NCBI GenBank assembly: GCA_964023275.1
Contig: OZ029915.1
Location: 20,984,775-21,048,774 of the forward strand
DNA from: Norana najaformis
Taxonomy: Eukaryota > Annelida > Clitellata > Crassiclitellata > Hormogastridae
Reading direction: 5' to 3'
Length of the DNA: 64,000 bases
Notes under the pieces: generated by a model
Seen by the model: the letters and a program-made list of their open reading frames with translations, nothing else
What the model was told of the DNA's origin: nothing
Databases searched by the model: none
In this document: positions 47,201 through 56,500 of the stretch, piece after piece
Layout: the number at the start of each line of letters is the position of its first letter
Position numbering within the stretch: position 1 is the stretch's first letter
Translations under genes and position numbers: made by a program

Positions 47201-50200
47201 TGGTCATCATCTTGGGTCTTGATGCCTGCTTGGTTTTGGTGGGTGGCAGCACTTCAGCCAAGTGATTCTTCTTTACCTTTAACTTTTAGATATTAATGGC
47301 TACATAACTTCAGTAAATGCATTTAGACAGATTTATATGCTAGAGTCTTGCCGCAGGTCTTTCACTCAAAACTGAAAACACTCCCACAAATCCTCTCCTG
47401 ATTCTTCCTCTTCCCCTCATCTCACTTTCTGGTTCAATTCCAATCTTCATCCACCATAATCCTCTGACTGTCTCCGTATCTGACTCTTGGATCTTGACCT
47501 TGAACTGAACCCTTCCTGCCTATTGATTTTAATATGACTGAGCGCCTCTGAATTAGATGGTTCCTGCAACTTAGCTTTCATTGGGCACTGTAGGAATCTC
47601 AAGTTTACGATTATGATTTTGATAGTGTTCGAAAAATTTGCTTAATACAAAATTATATTTGTATGTGCACTATTACAATATTTCAGTGGAGAGGGAGGCA
47701 CTGGTTGTTTCTCTGCTGTCTTTGGACTAATGCCAAAGATAGCTGACACTATGCCTCCCCTTAGACGGTTGCTGTGTAGGGACCTTAAGCAAGTCCTTCA
47801 CTCACAACTGCTTCATGCCTCAGATTCAGATTTACTGAATTTGCATGTTTAACAGTTGCGAAATATTAATAATAATAATAATAACTACTGACACCATAAG
47901 TTGTGTACGAGTGAGACATCAAAATGATGGGTGTAAACACACCTAGTGGTGCCATCTGACATTCATTTGGCACTATATAAATGTTGCTTATTACAAAAAT
48001 ACTAAATATAACAGGAATTGTAAATTGGACAATAAATTGTAGTGTGTTTGTGTGTTGAAAAGTTGCTTATGATTTGTTTTTGTCTAGGAAGCAAGAGTGT
48101 AGTTCACATCAAACCAAATGTGAATAGTTCTGGTGAAGGAGACTTGACTTACAAGTGGTACTGTTCCAGAGGAACTGATGTACTAGATAAAGATTTAAGT
48201 AAGTACTGAGGTTTCTGGGTTTAGGTGTGCAGCATTCAACATATTGGCAGAAAAAACAAATTATCAATAAATTTGATCATTCTCACTGTGGCCATTCTTG
48301 TACAGATTTTTAATTTTTTGATATTCAGGTTTCACTGTGGATTAGTATTTCTGAAGCTAGATTTCTTCAGGAGAAGCAGTTTTATATGCAATTGCTTGGA
48401 TTTCAGTTCAGTTCCTGTTTTAGAATGCCGCTTCAGGGAGGTACAAGCATATGCTTGTATTAATAGCAATTGTGACATATGATCTTTTTCACAGGTTCTT
48501 AACAGGCACTATATAAGTGCTCTGATACATACATAATCATAAATGTAATTTCCACATTTCCGATGAACCAGAGTGGAAAAACCAGCTTATTCACAAGCAC
48601 TCAGTCAAGACAAAGTCAGTAAGGCAGTGATAGCAGATGATAAAGGTGAATAGATATAACACAACGATTTTAGACTACAGGAGCTTCAAAACCTCAGTCA
48701 TCAACTAAAGGTGCAATAATTTTAAATTATCAAGAATATGAATGAAAGGAAAGTTAAGATAATTGGCATTAATATCACCATCCCCTTTGTGGACACCAAA
48801 GCTCCAACAGAGTACCAAGCCCTGGATTAGGCTGTTCTGTTGATCTTGCAGGGCTAATTATGCTACTTGGGTACTTTGATACTGCCATGTCCCACAAAGT
48901 GAATTAGATCCAATGCTTTGCAGACCATCTGTATCTGACTGACGGTGATGTTTAAGGGACAGGCTGTACAGAAATAACTACATATTAAATTTAGATGCAG
49001 ACATCTGCATCGGTCATAACCCACCCTCCCTTTTATCCACAGTTGGGTGACCCTTCCCTCCCCTCTTCTTTACGGACATCTTATGTTCAGTTACTTGTTC
49101 TGCTGACATTTTTTAGAAACTGGAGGCTGTTTTGGAAAAGGTGCTGAAATTCCACTGGGTAATGTTTCATCATTTTCCGTAAATGTGACCACACTAATGC
49201 GAGACTACAAAACTGAAAACTACAAGTTCTACTTGTATGTATTTCGTCATGATGAAGTTGTTAGCATCGGTTCCCAGGAGCTGAAAGTAGTAGGAGATGA
49301 GGCACCAAAGTTTTTCATCAACTGCATCTCAAACTGTGGATTTCGCATCAGCATGAACAAGGATATTGAGGTCAGTGCTTCATGCTCCAACTGTGCAAAT
49401 CAGATGGTTTCCTATCGATGGGAGGTCATCCCAAGGACAGCACTGCAGTTCATAGAGTTGATTGGATCAGACCAGGAGGTGGTTCGGATCAGGTTCCTCC
49501 CTAATGCCGTGTCTATGCTAGGCAATCATTCAGCCAACAGCAGCGATCCTATGGAGGCAATGCTTGCAAAATACAGCAAAGTTCAGAACGAGTGCTACCT
49601 GTACGTCACAGGTAAGCATTAATAAATCAGTTTTTCTTATACTGAGAAAACAGAAAATGAAACACAATACCAGATAATAGAAACTTATGTTAGAAGTGAA
49701 AAACATACATGTACTGAAATCTACATGCAACTTGCTTCTTTTGCAGACTTATTTGTGACTCATCATTGTGCTAGGCATTCTATACTTAGTGACAGAACAG
49801 AACTGAAAATTGACAATACCCCTGTAGAAAAGTTAACAGGTGAACTGAGAATCCCAGTAATAGGACAAACTGTCAGCCAGTGTCAAAGTGGAAATGGTGT
49901 TTTCAGCTGAAATTCGATTGAAGTCAACTCAGTAAGTTGCAAATATCAAACGGTAGAGAATTCTGGATGGTGGGTGCAGCTACCCTGAATTACCAAGAGC
50001 ATACAAGGCATGTGCAAAGGACAGCAAAGTGCTGGTGAAAGAGAAGAGCCTTTTAACAACCAAGGACATGCAAGATAAGTTGGTTGGCACATGGCTTATG
50101 CATGTATGCTTTATACACAAGGAGTCCCAGCGCAATATAAAATCACCCAGTCAAGGTACTTGCTCATCTTAATCATAATCATAAGCTCAAGATTTCTGCA

Positions 50201-52231
50201 GTGCCCAATGAAAGCCAAGTCGTGGGAACCACCTTATTCACAAGCACTCAGTCAAAACAAAATCAGTAAGCAGGAAGGGTTTGGTTCCAGGACAGGATCC
50301 AAGAGTCAGGCAGGCAGACAGTCAGGCAGCTATGGTGGATGGTGTTTTGAACCAGAAAGTGAGAAGGGGTCATCCATAAAGGACGTCCGCAAAGAGGGAG
50401 GTAGGGAGGGTTATGGCCTATGTGGACGTCCGCATATAAATTTGGTACACGTGCATAGCTTTTAGTACAACCTGTACTTTAAACACTAACTTCAGTCAAA
50501 TGGCAGACACTCTGTACTGCACTGGCTCATCAATAGTACTGTTCTGTTGCAGACAGCTAAAAAACATTTCAAGTTTTCAACCTATCTTAAGTCGCATCTA
50601 TTTAGATCTGCCATGTATGGTGCCATTGTGAGGTTCTTTTAAATAAGATAGAATGAGTAGTTTATTAATGACGTTTTTCACGATGCTGGTTTTCAATGTT
50701 TACAGGCTTTGGAGTGCGGACGTCTGCAAAGGGAGGAGGGGGAGGGTAAGGCCAAATGCAGACAGATGCGTACAAGGGGAAGGAGGGGTCCAAAGTAGGT
50801 CATTTTTTGTGGACGTCCTTTATGGACGACCCCTAAGTGGAAGATGAAGAATGAGGACAGGATTTGTGGAAGACGATTGTTTTCAGTTTTGAGTGAAAGG
50901 CCTGTGCAGAAATGGCTTATGCATTGAAATTGCTCATGCATAGGAAGCCAGTGCAGAAAACTAAGGGCAGGTGTGGCCCTGGTAATACAAGTACAGAACA
51001 GTGCAGCCTGGCTTATAACTCTTCTTATTTCAAGACAGCCACAACTGTTGCGCATTTGCGGTGTCTTCTTCAAGTTCTCTGCCCCAGGCAGGTTCAAAAG
51101 TCCAGTGACGCTATTCCTCATGTTGTTGGGCCTCCTTCAGTTTACCATATCCGTCCTCCATCATCCACTTTAATAGCGGTGTATTTGGTTATATTAACTT
51201 GAGCTTTATATAAATCTTGTAATAATCATTGGGCCTATATTAGGCCCACATTTTGCCACTGGTGGAAATTGTTGACTGGCCTTGGGCCCAGTAAACATGG
51301 CTTTAAGTGTAATGGAACCAGTTTGGAGTCAGCAAGCCATAACTTAGTTTTGCAGTAGTCAAATCTAAATCAGAACAAGACATTCCATGTGAGACACTGA
51401 ATCAAGAGAAAAGCAAAGCTGTCAAAGACTGAAGGTGAAGCACTGATGTTCAAGAGGTTGTAACAATTGGTTTATTTATAGCCATACCATTTTTTGTCAA
51501 TTTAACTACTTAGTATCCTTATTGTCAAGGGGCTTGGCACTCCGAGTACTTGAGTTTTTACTCTGATGGTCCAAGGATACAACTGAAGAGAGTTTGCCAG
51601 TCCACAGTCCAGAGTTTAGGAACCACTGATCTGGTGAACTGAAGTCCTTGACTCTTGTAATGTTCTCCACTGCTATGGCACAAACTGTTATAATTATGAA
51701 TTTTAGATTTATTTTTAATTTATAAATTATTGTAATTGCACCTTCCTAATCGTAACCGTAAGAAAGCCGCGCTGCAGGGACCAGCTTATTCACAGGCCTA
51801 GAATCAAGCGTGTAAACATAACGTATTAGAAAATATAAATCCAAATTGATTCAGTCACATTACCCAGGCTTATCAGCCATCTTTCTATTGCAGCAGTGCT
51901 ATATAAATTTCCAATTGCAAAATAATTATTACAATCCCATCCAGGCTTTGTAATAGTGAAGACTTGCCTGAAATAACTGGCAGAGTTTGTTTTCCAGGTA
52001 TATTGTATGTAAGCATTTGCGCTGTTTTCCATGATGCATTAATACTATCTTATGGAACACTATCTGTTGTGTAAACCAGGAATACTGGAGAGTGGTCTCG
52101 AAGGCAGTGCATCACTAACAATCAGGCTGCAAGACTATCTGGGAGCAAGCACTCTGATGGGTACCAAGACACTTCTTTCCTCGGTCAAAACATTAATCGT
52201 ATCTCTAATGCTGGTCATTGTAATTACATGA
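35082..52231 (+). CDS. Mosaic SRCR-FAMeT-trefoil-ILEI-PKD-REJ protein (5' end not found)
   Basis: Fifteen exons with GT-AG borders and compatible phases give about 1255 codons. Domain order: SRCR 1 and 2 (six cysteines each), a FAMeT-like domain, a P-type trefoil (GCCFSS then CFHP), an ILEI/FAM3-like domain, a PKD region with DFGDD, then a REJ domain (YKWYCSRG, GGCF, CISNCGF, CSNCANQ, YRWEV). REJ plus PKD modules occur in polycystin-1 relatives and sperm receptors for egg jelly, which are extracellular or membrane-anchored. The final two exons are less certain; if right, the protein stops at 52229-52231 after a hydrophobic run, with no GPS, PLAT or multi-pass region. A signal-peptide exon is expected upstream and was not identified. 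Function unknown: cell-surface recognition or adhesion is inferred from the domains only. Confidence 0.85.
36240..37390 (-). mobile_element. LINE remnant in intron A-B of the SRCR-REJ gene
   Basis: Minus strand. RLDYCNSLFSNVDITQIIHF and SNHFVGLKYLNQ near 36.75-36.9 kb, plus LNPSKTKFI-like and LLDE-like pieces near 37.1 kb. There are many frame breaks. Sequence words such as CCAGCTTATTCACA and GGATTTGTGGAAGA recur at 48.6, 50.2-50.9 and 51.78 kb. Confidence 0.7.
36991..37050. repeat. Exact 30 bp tandem duplication
   Basis: Two perfect head-to-tail copies of a 30 bp unit starting AGTTAGTAGTAAAGG, inside the LINE remnant. Confidence 0.98.
37568..37776 (+). CDS. SRCR-REJ gene exon B (SRCR1, second half)
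   Basis: Acceptor TTTGTACAG, donor AGAG|GTAAGA. It encodes VACRQLGMVGGK, NVTCDGSEPHLLSCSL and GCSHQDDVGVQCE, completing the first SRCR domain with six cysteines (group A pattern). It ends in phase 1. Confidence 0.93.
38223..38343 (+). CDS. SRCR-REJ gene exon C (SRCR2, first half)
   Basis: Acceptor GTTTTAG, donor GGAAA|GTATGT. It encodes GQLQVFVNGRWGAVCNNRW. It is split at the same domain position and in the same phase as SRCR1. Confidence 0.9.
39549..39754 (+). CDS. SRCR-REJ gene exon D (SRCR2, second half)
   Basis: Acceptor CTTTAG, donor ACAA|GTGAGT. It encodes ACNQLGYAGYLN, DLHCTGDESSLLQCQYKN and SSGYVEIWC, the rest of SRCR2. It ends in phase 1. Confidence 0.92.
40080..40287 (+). CDS. SRCR-REJ gene exon E (FAMeT-like, first half)
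   Basis: Acceptor TTTTGCAG. It encodes TFEFDVKVCSGLKLVFMG and YLEIRISEFVQLDYFESSI. It resembles the FAMeT domain pattern F-V-AC-DA followed by Y-E-I. The donor was taken as CATCTG|GTGTGA because it alone joins exon F in frame; the splice site itself is weak. Confidence 0.75.
40551..40837 (+). CDS. SRCR-REJ gene exon F (FAMeT-like, second half)
   Basis: Acceptor AATTGCAG, donor AAAGT|GTAAGT. It encodes SWKHIWITFDDTSDAVHVGL then VDWIMYLKVGAMYHEIVYR, matching the FWI-W then I-VG-G and closing segment of FAMeT-like domains. These domains are now regarded as extracellular modules of unknown role despite the enzyme name. Confidence 0.82.
40965..41110 (+). repeat. Unclassified dispersed repeat R-B, copy 2
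   Basis: Lies in an intron of the SRCR-REJ gene and aligns collinearly with 1360-1510 with many substitutions and small gaps. No terminal inverted repeats or coding potential were seen. Confidence 0.5.
42009..42161 (+). CDS. SRCR-REJ gene exon G (P-type trefoil)
   Basis: Acceptor GGATACAG, donor AAAAG|GTTTGC; a 153 nt phase 1-1 exon. It encodes VPCGRGYIDSSTC, QCGCCFSSQLTPQCFHPKG, the trefoil signature with the CC pair and terminal CF-P. One whole domain lies on one exon. Confidence 0.82.
43428..43688 (+). CDS. SRCR-REJ gene exon H (ILEI-like domain, first part)
   Basis: Acceptor TTCTTTAG, donor ACAG|GTGATG; phase 1-1. It encodes IELRSYSGANTEGGYIKLNG, IQGFTGIAVGLIVPD, CRLYDIKEFNGS and AYITGIPAGIEYVIIT. 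It follows the FAM3/ILEI plan: G-N-I-V-N-G, RG-N then V-D-FD, then IP-G-V. Confidence 0.8.
44588..44615 (+). repeat. (ATTAG)n simple repeat
   Basis: CTAGATTAGATTAGATTAGA is the usual 3' tail of the CR1-like family seen at 29.8 and 56.8 kb, here without a recognisable LINE body. Confidence 0.6.
44795..44977 (+). CDS. SRCR-REJ gene exon I (ILEI-like domain, second part)
   Basis: Acceptor TCTTACAG, donor AAAG|GTATGA; phase 1-1. It encodes NSLMLLIKEGFEISDIGAKG then LFAGYSIKG, the closing strand of the ILEI fold, followed by a TYVNISVTVK linker. Confidence 0.82.
45433..46475 (+). CDS. SRCR-REJ gene exon J (PKD-type folds and start of REJ)
   Basis: A 1043 nt exon, acceptor GGTAG, donor TTTAAA|GTAAGC. 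It has NHSYTIAGQYEVQVKISD (the last strands of a PKD fold), a second unit with TVTVDFGDDTKVEN and DHKYTAVASRSYLVSAVVAD, then a REJ-like start from about VTCEEVKIDIVGG to FSFDYGLYFLEFKV. It is the only long exon of the gene. Confidence 0.92.
46895..47015 (+). CDS. SRCR-REJ gene exon K (REJ region)
   Basis: Acceptor CCAACAG, donor TGTAG|GTGAGA. It encodes VLFPVKLASGSMFKAAHSWF and EKIQEMASARLQDDSVV. It is weakly conserved, but the phase (0 to 1) bridges exons J and L. Confidence 0.7.
47123..47162. repeat. Exact 20 bp tandem duplication
   Basis: CCTACTTATGCGATGAGAAA occurs twice, head to tail, in the intron after exon K. Confidence 0.98.
47755..47995 (+). mobile_element. SINE fragment
   Basis: GTTGCTGTGTAGGGACCTTA, GCAAGTCCTTCACTCACAAC and the tail GGCACTATATAAATG match the SINE at 58.0-58.2 kb; an ATAATAATA tract is inserted within it. 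Confidence 0.6.
48088..48198 (+). CDS. SRCR-REJ gene exon L (REJ region)
   Basis: Acceptor TTGTCTAG, donor TTAA|GTAAGT; phase 1-1. It encodes SKSVVHIKPNVNSSGEGDLT then YKWYCSRGTDVL, the typical REJ Y-W-C motif. Confidence 0.88.
48775..49095 (-). mobile_element. GGGGTCATCC MITE family, copy 1 (degraded)
   Basis: Collinear with 54300-54675: CAGGGCTAATTAT, AATTAGATCCAATGC, ACAGGCTGTAC-GAAATA, TTGGGTGACCC and a decayed terminal repeat. It ends about 20 bases before the acceptor of REJ exon M. Confidence 0.6.
49117..49611 (+). CDS. SRCR-REJ gene exon M (REJ core)
   Basis: Acceptor TTTTTTAG, donor ACAG|GTAAGC; phase 1-1. It encodes TGGCFGKGAEIPL, NYKFYLYVFRHDEVVSIGSQ, FINCISNCGFRISMNKDIEV, ASCSNCANQMVSYRWEV. 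The paired C-x2-3-C motifs before YRW are diagnostic for REJ. Confidence 0.93.
49747..49839 (+). CDS. SRCR-REJ gene exon N (tentative)
   Basis: Acceptor CTTCTTTTGCAG with a good pyrimidine tract, donor ACAG|GTGAAC; 93 nt, phase 1-1. It encodes DLFVTHHCARHSILSDRT and LKIDNTPVEKLT. The frame also stays open to a TGA at 49908, so it could instead be a terminal exon. Similarity is weak. Confidence 0.5.
50185..51140 (-). mobile_element. LINE remnant split by a MITE
   Basis: Flanks at 50185-50365 and 50834-51140 resemble 36240-36460 in order (CTCAAGATTTCTGCAGTGCC, CCTTATTCACA, then GGATTTGTGGAAGACGATTG, TTTTCAGTTTTGAGTG). The minus strand includes LSFLHWLPMHEQFQ at about 50.95 kb. Confidence 0.65.
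50366..50833. mobile_element. MITE with 23 bp terminal inverted repeats
   Basis: The left end GGGGTCATCCATAAAGGACG TCC and the right end, read in reverse complement GGGGTCGTCCATAAAGGACG TCC, match at 22 of 23 positions. The unit is 468 bp and sits inside a LINE remnant. Its middle holds a piece resembling a LINE C-terminus (around 50560-50640). No transposase is encoded. The superfamily was not determined. Confidence 0.8.
52080..52231 (+). CDS. SRCR-REJ gene terminal exon O (tentative)
   Basis: Acceptor GTAAACCAG, phase 1 entry. It encodes ILESGLEGSASLTIRLQDYL then GASTLMGTK; G-A-L-V-D-LGA is typical of REJ sequences. Read on without splicing it ends TLIVSLMLVIVIT stop at 52229-52231. An AATAAA follows at 52611. 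Confidence 0.5.
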
Positions 52232-52610
52232 AAAACTACTTTGAAAATGTATGCTAGTAATACTTTAGCAGTATTATTTGTTGATCTTTAGTTGTTCTGC
52301 TTGTATTGGCCTTTGCATTTTATTTTCTTGTTTGTTTGCCTCTTGTGGTTCTGTAAAATGAATTGTAACTACACAACAAGGAGTGAGAATACCAGTAGTT
52401 TTATGGTTAGCATGACTGACTGGTAAACCAGAGATTACCAGAGCCATTGTTTTTAAGTGAATTCTAAAGTACTTAAGATTGGGATATAATTAGAAACATT
52501 ATAAGAGAGGTAATTGGCCATTTATATGCTCAAATGTGGAGGTCAAGAAACTGTGGCTTACCTTCCTATTCCCAATAATCTTGCTCATACAAGCAATACA
52601 ATGCTAGCCA

Positions 52611-52616
52611 AATAAA
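52611..52616 (+). terminator. Candidate poly(A) signal of the SRCR-REJ gene
   Basis: AATAAA lies 380 bases after the proposed stop codon at 52231, the first canonical hexamer I found in that interval. Confidence 0.4.
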
Positions 52617-53160
52617 AATGCATGCACTGCAAAAGTGCACAGTCAGTTTCTCAAAACCAGTGCAAGGTTCATCTGATCTATCTAGGTAATAGTTACTATG
52701 CAGAAGAGGTATCTTCCTTTTACTCCACGCAAGTTAGAAAGCACACATTGCAAAGCACAAGTAATCTGTTATCCTTCATTAGTTGGTGTTCTGAGGTACT
52801 TGTTATATTTTATGGCATAAATTGACTGATAATGCAGAGCTTTCCAGATCCACTAGTGTTTTTACAGGGAATAGACAGGTAAGCCACAGTTCTCATATGC
52901 ACCTCTTCTGCCTTCTTTCACCAGAATTGAATACATTCCATTGTCAGTTAATGTCTTTACTTGATGGGAGACATGAAGATAATTGGCCGTTGACACTCAT
53001 GCCAGGGCCAAGAAAACAATGGTGCTAGTACTTTACATCTAAAACTATCTTAGTCTTGCTCATAATACATAATTAGTAATGGTGCATTGATGCCTCAGAG
53101 GTATTGTAACTTAACATACATGATACACATAGCTTAAAATTTAAAAACATTTTCAATTAC

Positions 53161-53166
53161 TTTATT
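53161..53166 (-). terminator. SNF8: Candidate poly(A) signal of SNF8
   Basis: AATAAA on the minus strand (TTTATT on plus), about 300 bases after the stop codon. Confidence 0.4.
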
Positions 53167-53468
53167 AATGTGTAAACCCTGAAATGTTAATCTAAGTAAA
53201 AGTGAGTTCAAACACATCTTATCTGGATGTTTTTGATTTTATGTACAACACCATGTTATTAGGCCATAAAAATGACGTTTTTACATTGATTTCTGCCTCT
53301 AACTGGGTTGAATCCAGGACCGTTTCAGAACAGAAATGAGCATATTTTCTACATTTTGAAATTTGGTTCTGTTTGGTTAGCAGATGATGATGGTGCAGTG
53401 GTACTTAAAACATGCATATGCCTCATGATTTCATATTATTCATTACTCTCCAGCCTAATTAGGCAATT

Positions 53469-53573
53469 CTAGGACCCAGCAGAAGCTGCATCAACAAATA
53501 GTCCAGGGAACCAGTACAGCTGATCTGCTGCTTGATTATCGACCCATGCAAGACTTTCCGTAACCATGTAATC
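53469..53573 (-). CDS. SNF8: SNF8 exon 8 (stop)
   Basis: Acceptor CTTTGTAG. It encodes [20 protein letters not shown] then [14 protein letters not shown] and TAG at 53471-53469. Confidence 0.95.
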   Translation of the reverse strand, partial: DYMVTESLAWVDNQAADQLYWFPGLFVDAASAGS

Positions 53574-56500
53574 CTACAAAGCAAGCCTGCATTTAAAAAA
53601 CTAACAGCTATTCTGGCAAATTAATGAAAAAGTTTTAACTTTTGAAATTTTTTCTTCATGCTAAAATGCAGTAGAAGGTATTACCTATCAAGCCAGTTGC
53701 TTACACAGGTACAGAAATGGTAACTAAAGAAACACAGATAGGTATCATTTTCTAAGTGAGAATAAAACAACATAAATAAGATTACGGATATAGAGAACGA
53801 GGCAAGAAAGTGCATGCTTGTCATGCATTTTCTTAGCTAATCTCGAGAAGTATAGCATGATCTATCCTAATCCTATCATGTTATACTGTCGAGAAGCACA
53901 CAGCATTAAAATGCCATTACAATCAGAGGCACTTCTGCACACCTCAGTGGAAACAGGAGAGTTAGATCCAGGTACCTTTCTTGCTTCTATACTGCTTGTT
54001 GATGAGAGATTATATGTACCTCATGTCTCAGGTAAAAAAATTAAGAGCATATTTACCAGAGCTCTTTGTATTCGTTCATCTTCCCATCCAAGTTTTTCCT
54101 TAAGGAGCCTTGCAGAAACAAAAGCTTGAGCCTGTGCAAAAAGTAGCAGCAAACCCAACTTAGTCCCATACTACCAAGCGTTATTCTGTTAAACAACAGT
54201 GTAATGCAGTGACTTCACTGTGACTCATTTAATGTGCAAAGACGCATAAATTGCTTTCCACAGAAAACGTTCAGCGAGCTGTAGCACATTGGCAAGACTT
54301 GGGAGTAGTCACCTGCAAACAATGACCTACTTTGGACCATTCCCTCCCCTTGTCCACATTTGGCATTACTCTCCCCACTTCCTTTGAAGACGTCTACCCC
54401 TCAGAGGAAATACTAAGACCTAGCTCAGGCTACCCTGTTACTCTTACAGGGTTAACTATACTGTGGCATGGGTTTTTTTCATACTGCCACTTCAAAGAAA
54501 GGGACTGTAATTAGATCCAATGCAATAAAGACTGCTGTCTGAATGAAGTTTCTATTCAAGGCACAGGCTGTACTGAAATAATTCTATGTACCAAATTTAT
54601 AATCCCCCAAATGTCCACATTTGGGTGACCCCTCGCTCCTCTTTGCCAACGTCCTGAATGGATGACCCCTTAGTAAAAGATTCTTTAGAAGGTAAGAAGC
54701 TTTTTAACATGGTAACCCAGACTGCAGGTTTCATCCTTTGCTTCTGAGACAAATACCAAACGCTAAAGCCATTGGAAGCCTGGCAGATGCATGTTATTAA
54801 GGTGAGGAATTGAAAAGACTGGATTAGTGCATTTAATAAAGTTTGGTTAGCTGAAGACTGCAGACTTTGAATACACATATCATTTACTTGTGCATAAATT
54901 AGAAAGGCACTAAATTAAAAATGTCATTTGTTTTAGTCATCGTTCGTTGCATAAATTTTGTGAGCATTATGGTAACTAATAGATCTGAACTATGTGCTGA
55001 AGTGCCAATTATGGAATGAATGCATATCAGGCAAACAGTGAAGTTAAATATTTTGGCCGACATCAAGGCAAAATCAGTGCCGAAAACTCACCAAGTGTTG
55101 CCAGTATCCAAAAAATTCCCGAGTTTTTCTGTTCAGTCCATTTATCTTATAGCCAAATGCAAGTATCCAAAAATAAACAGATATAACATCTGATCAGATT
55201 TCAAGTATTAAATATGTTGGCTTTTGAAAACAATGACCAAAATTAACTCCAAAAACAAAAAGTAGTATTACCTAAAATTTTGCTGAAAATTTGAGTCATT
55301 TACCTCAGCTTGTTGTAGAACTGCTGTATGATCCATCGTTAACTCCCCAGGAACACTTTGGATTAAATAGCTCCTCCCAACAGGAATTGCAGCAAAACCA
55401 TTCCCAAGAATCTTCAGTTTCCGAACAGCCATGAGAATATCATCACTGCATGGACAATCAAGCGCAAATGCAATAATTACTGTAATTGTAACATAGCATG
55501 ATACAGCAGATCAGCAATACAGAAAAGAACTAGCTTTCTATTATAAATCTCATAAAAACATGATCTGATTTTAATTTTTCTCATGAATATAAAATCTGAA
55601 AATATTTATTAAGTACAGTATTGTTCTTATTACCATTCATCTGCTTACACTAAGCCAGTGGCAGCTGAACACTATCGACTATATCTTTCTAATCTCCATT
55701 CAATATCTTTGCCAAAAAGCAGATTCTTCCAAGGCAAATTTTAAACAGTGCAGACAAATGAACTGTACAGAATATGAAAAAGTGTGCTTTTGTTCTGTTA
55801 CATGCCTTTAACAAGAACTGACCTGCTGATTTCCTGCTTATTCCGACCTCTTGATATCTGAAGCTTCTTCTTCAGCTCATCAAGACTCAATAAACCTGTC
55901 TCAGAAATCAGACTGCACAAGTAATAAAACTAAAACTCTAAAGAAATGAGAGCATATACAATCTTAATTTTTAATTATAATTAATTAATAATCAATTTTC
56001 TTACTTGCTTTTATTTTTGGCAATGTTCAGTCTCAGATGGCTAGTAATAATCATCTTCTGAATCCTGACTGAATTTTTTCTTCTAGGCACAAGGAAACAA
56101 CTCCACAAATTTGATAGGCTTACATCTGTTAAGTTGGGTGGGTCACCTGTTAACTATACTGAATGTGCACACAGTTGGACATGGTGTTTGACTCCACCGT
56201 ATCATGATCTAACAATGTTCAGGCCATATGCAAATCAGCTCAGTTACAAATATGGGATATTCATAGAATCAGATGCCTCAAACTGTCCTTATCCCACTAG
56301 CTAATGCACTGGTTTCTAACAGACTCGAATACTGTAACGTACTTCTCACTGACATCACTAAGGAAGATCTGCACAAACTGCAAATGGTGCCAGAGCCATA
56401 AGAAAGACTCACAAACACTAGCGTATTATGGTGATATTGCATTCATTTTACTGGCTGCCCACTGAGCAGATAATCCAGTTTAAAATCCATGTTTTAGTTA

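Noticed and set aside
49725..49910. Complete small protein starting at the ATG near 49725
   Set aside because: The ATG lies before a strong acceptor at 49746. The better reading is an internal exon of the SRCR-REJ gene.
53818..54129. 103-codon plus-strand ORF
   Set aside because: It overlaps SNF8 exon 7 on the opposite strand and has no similarity of its own.
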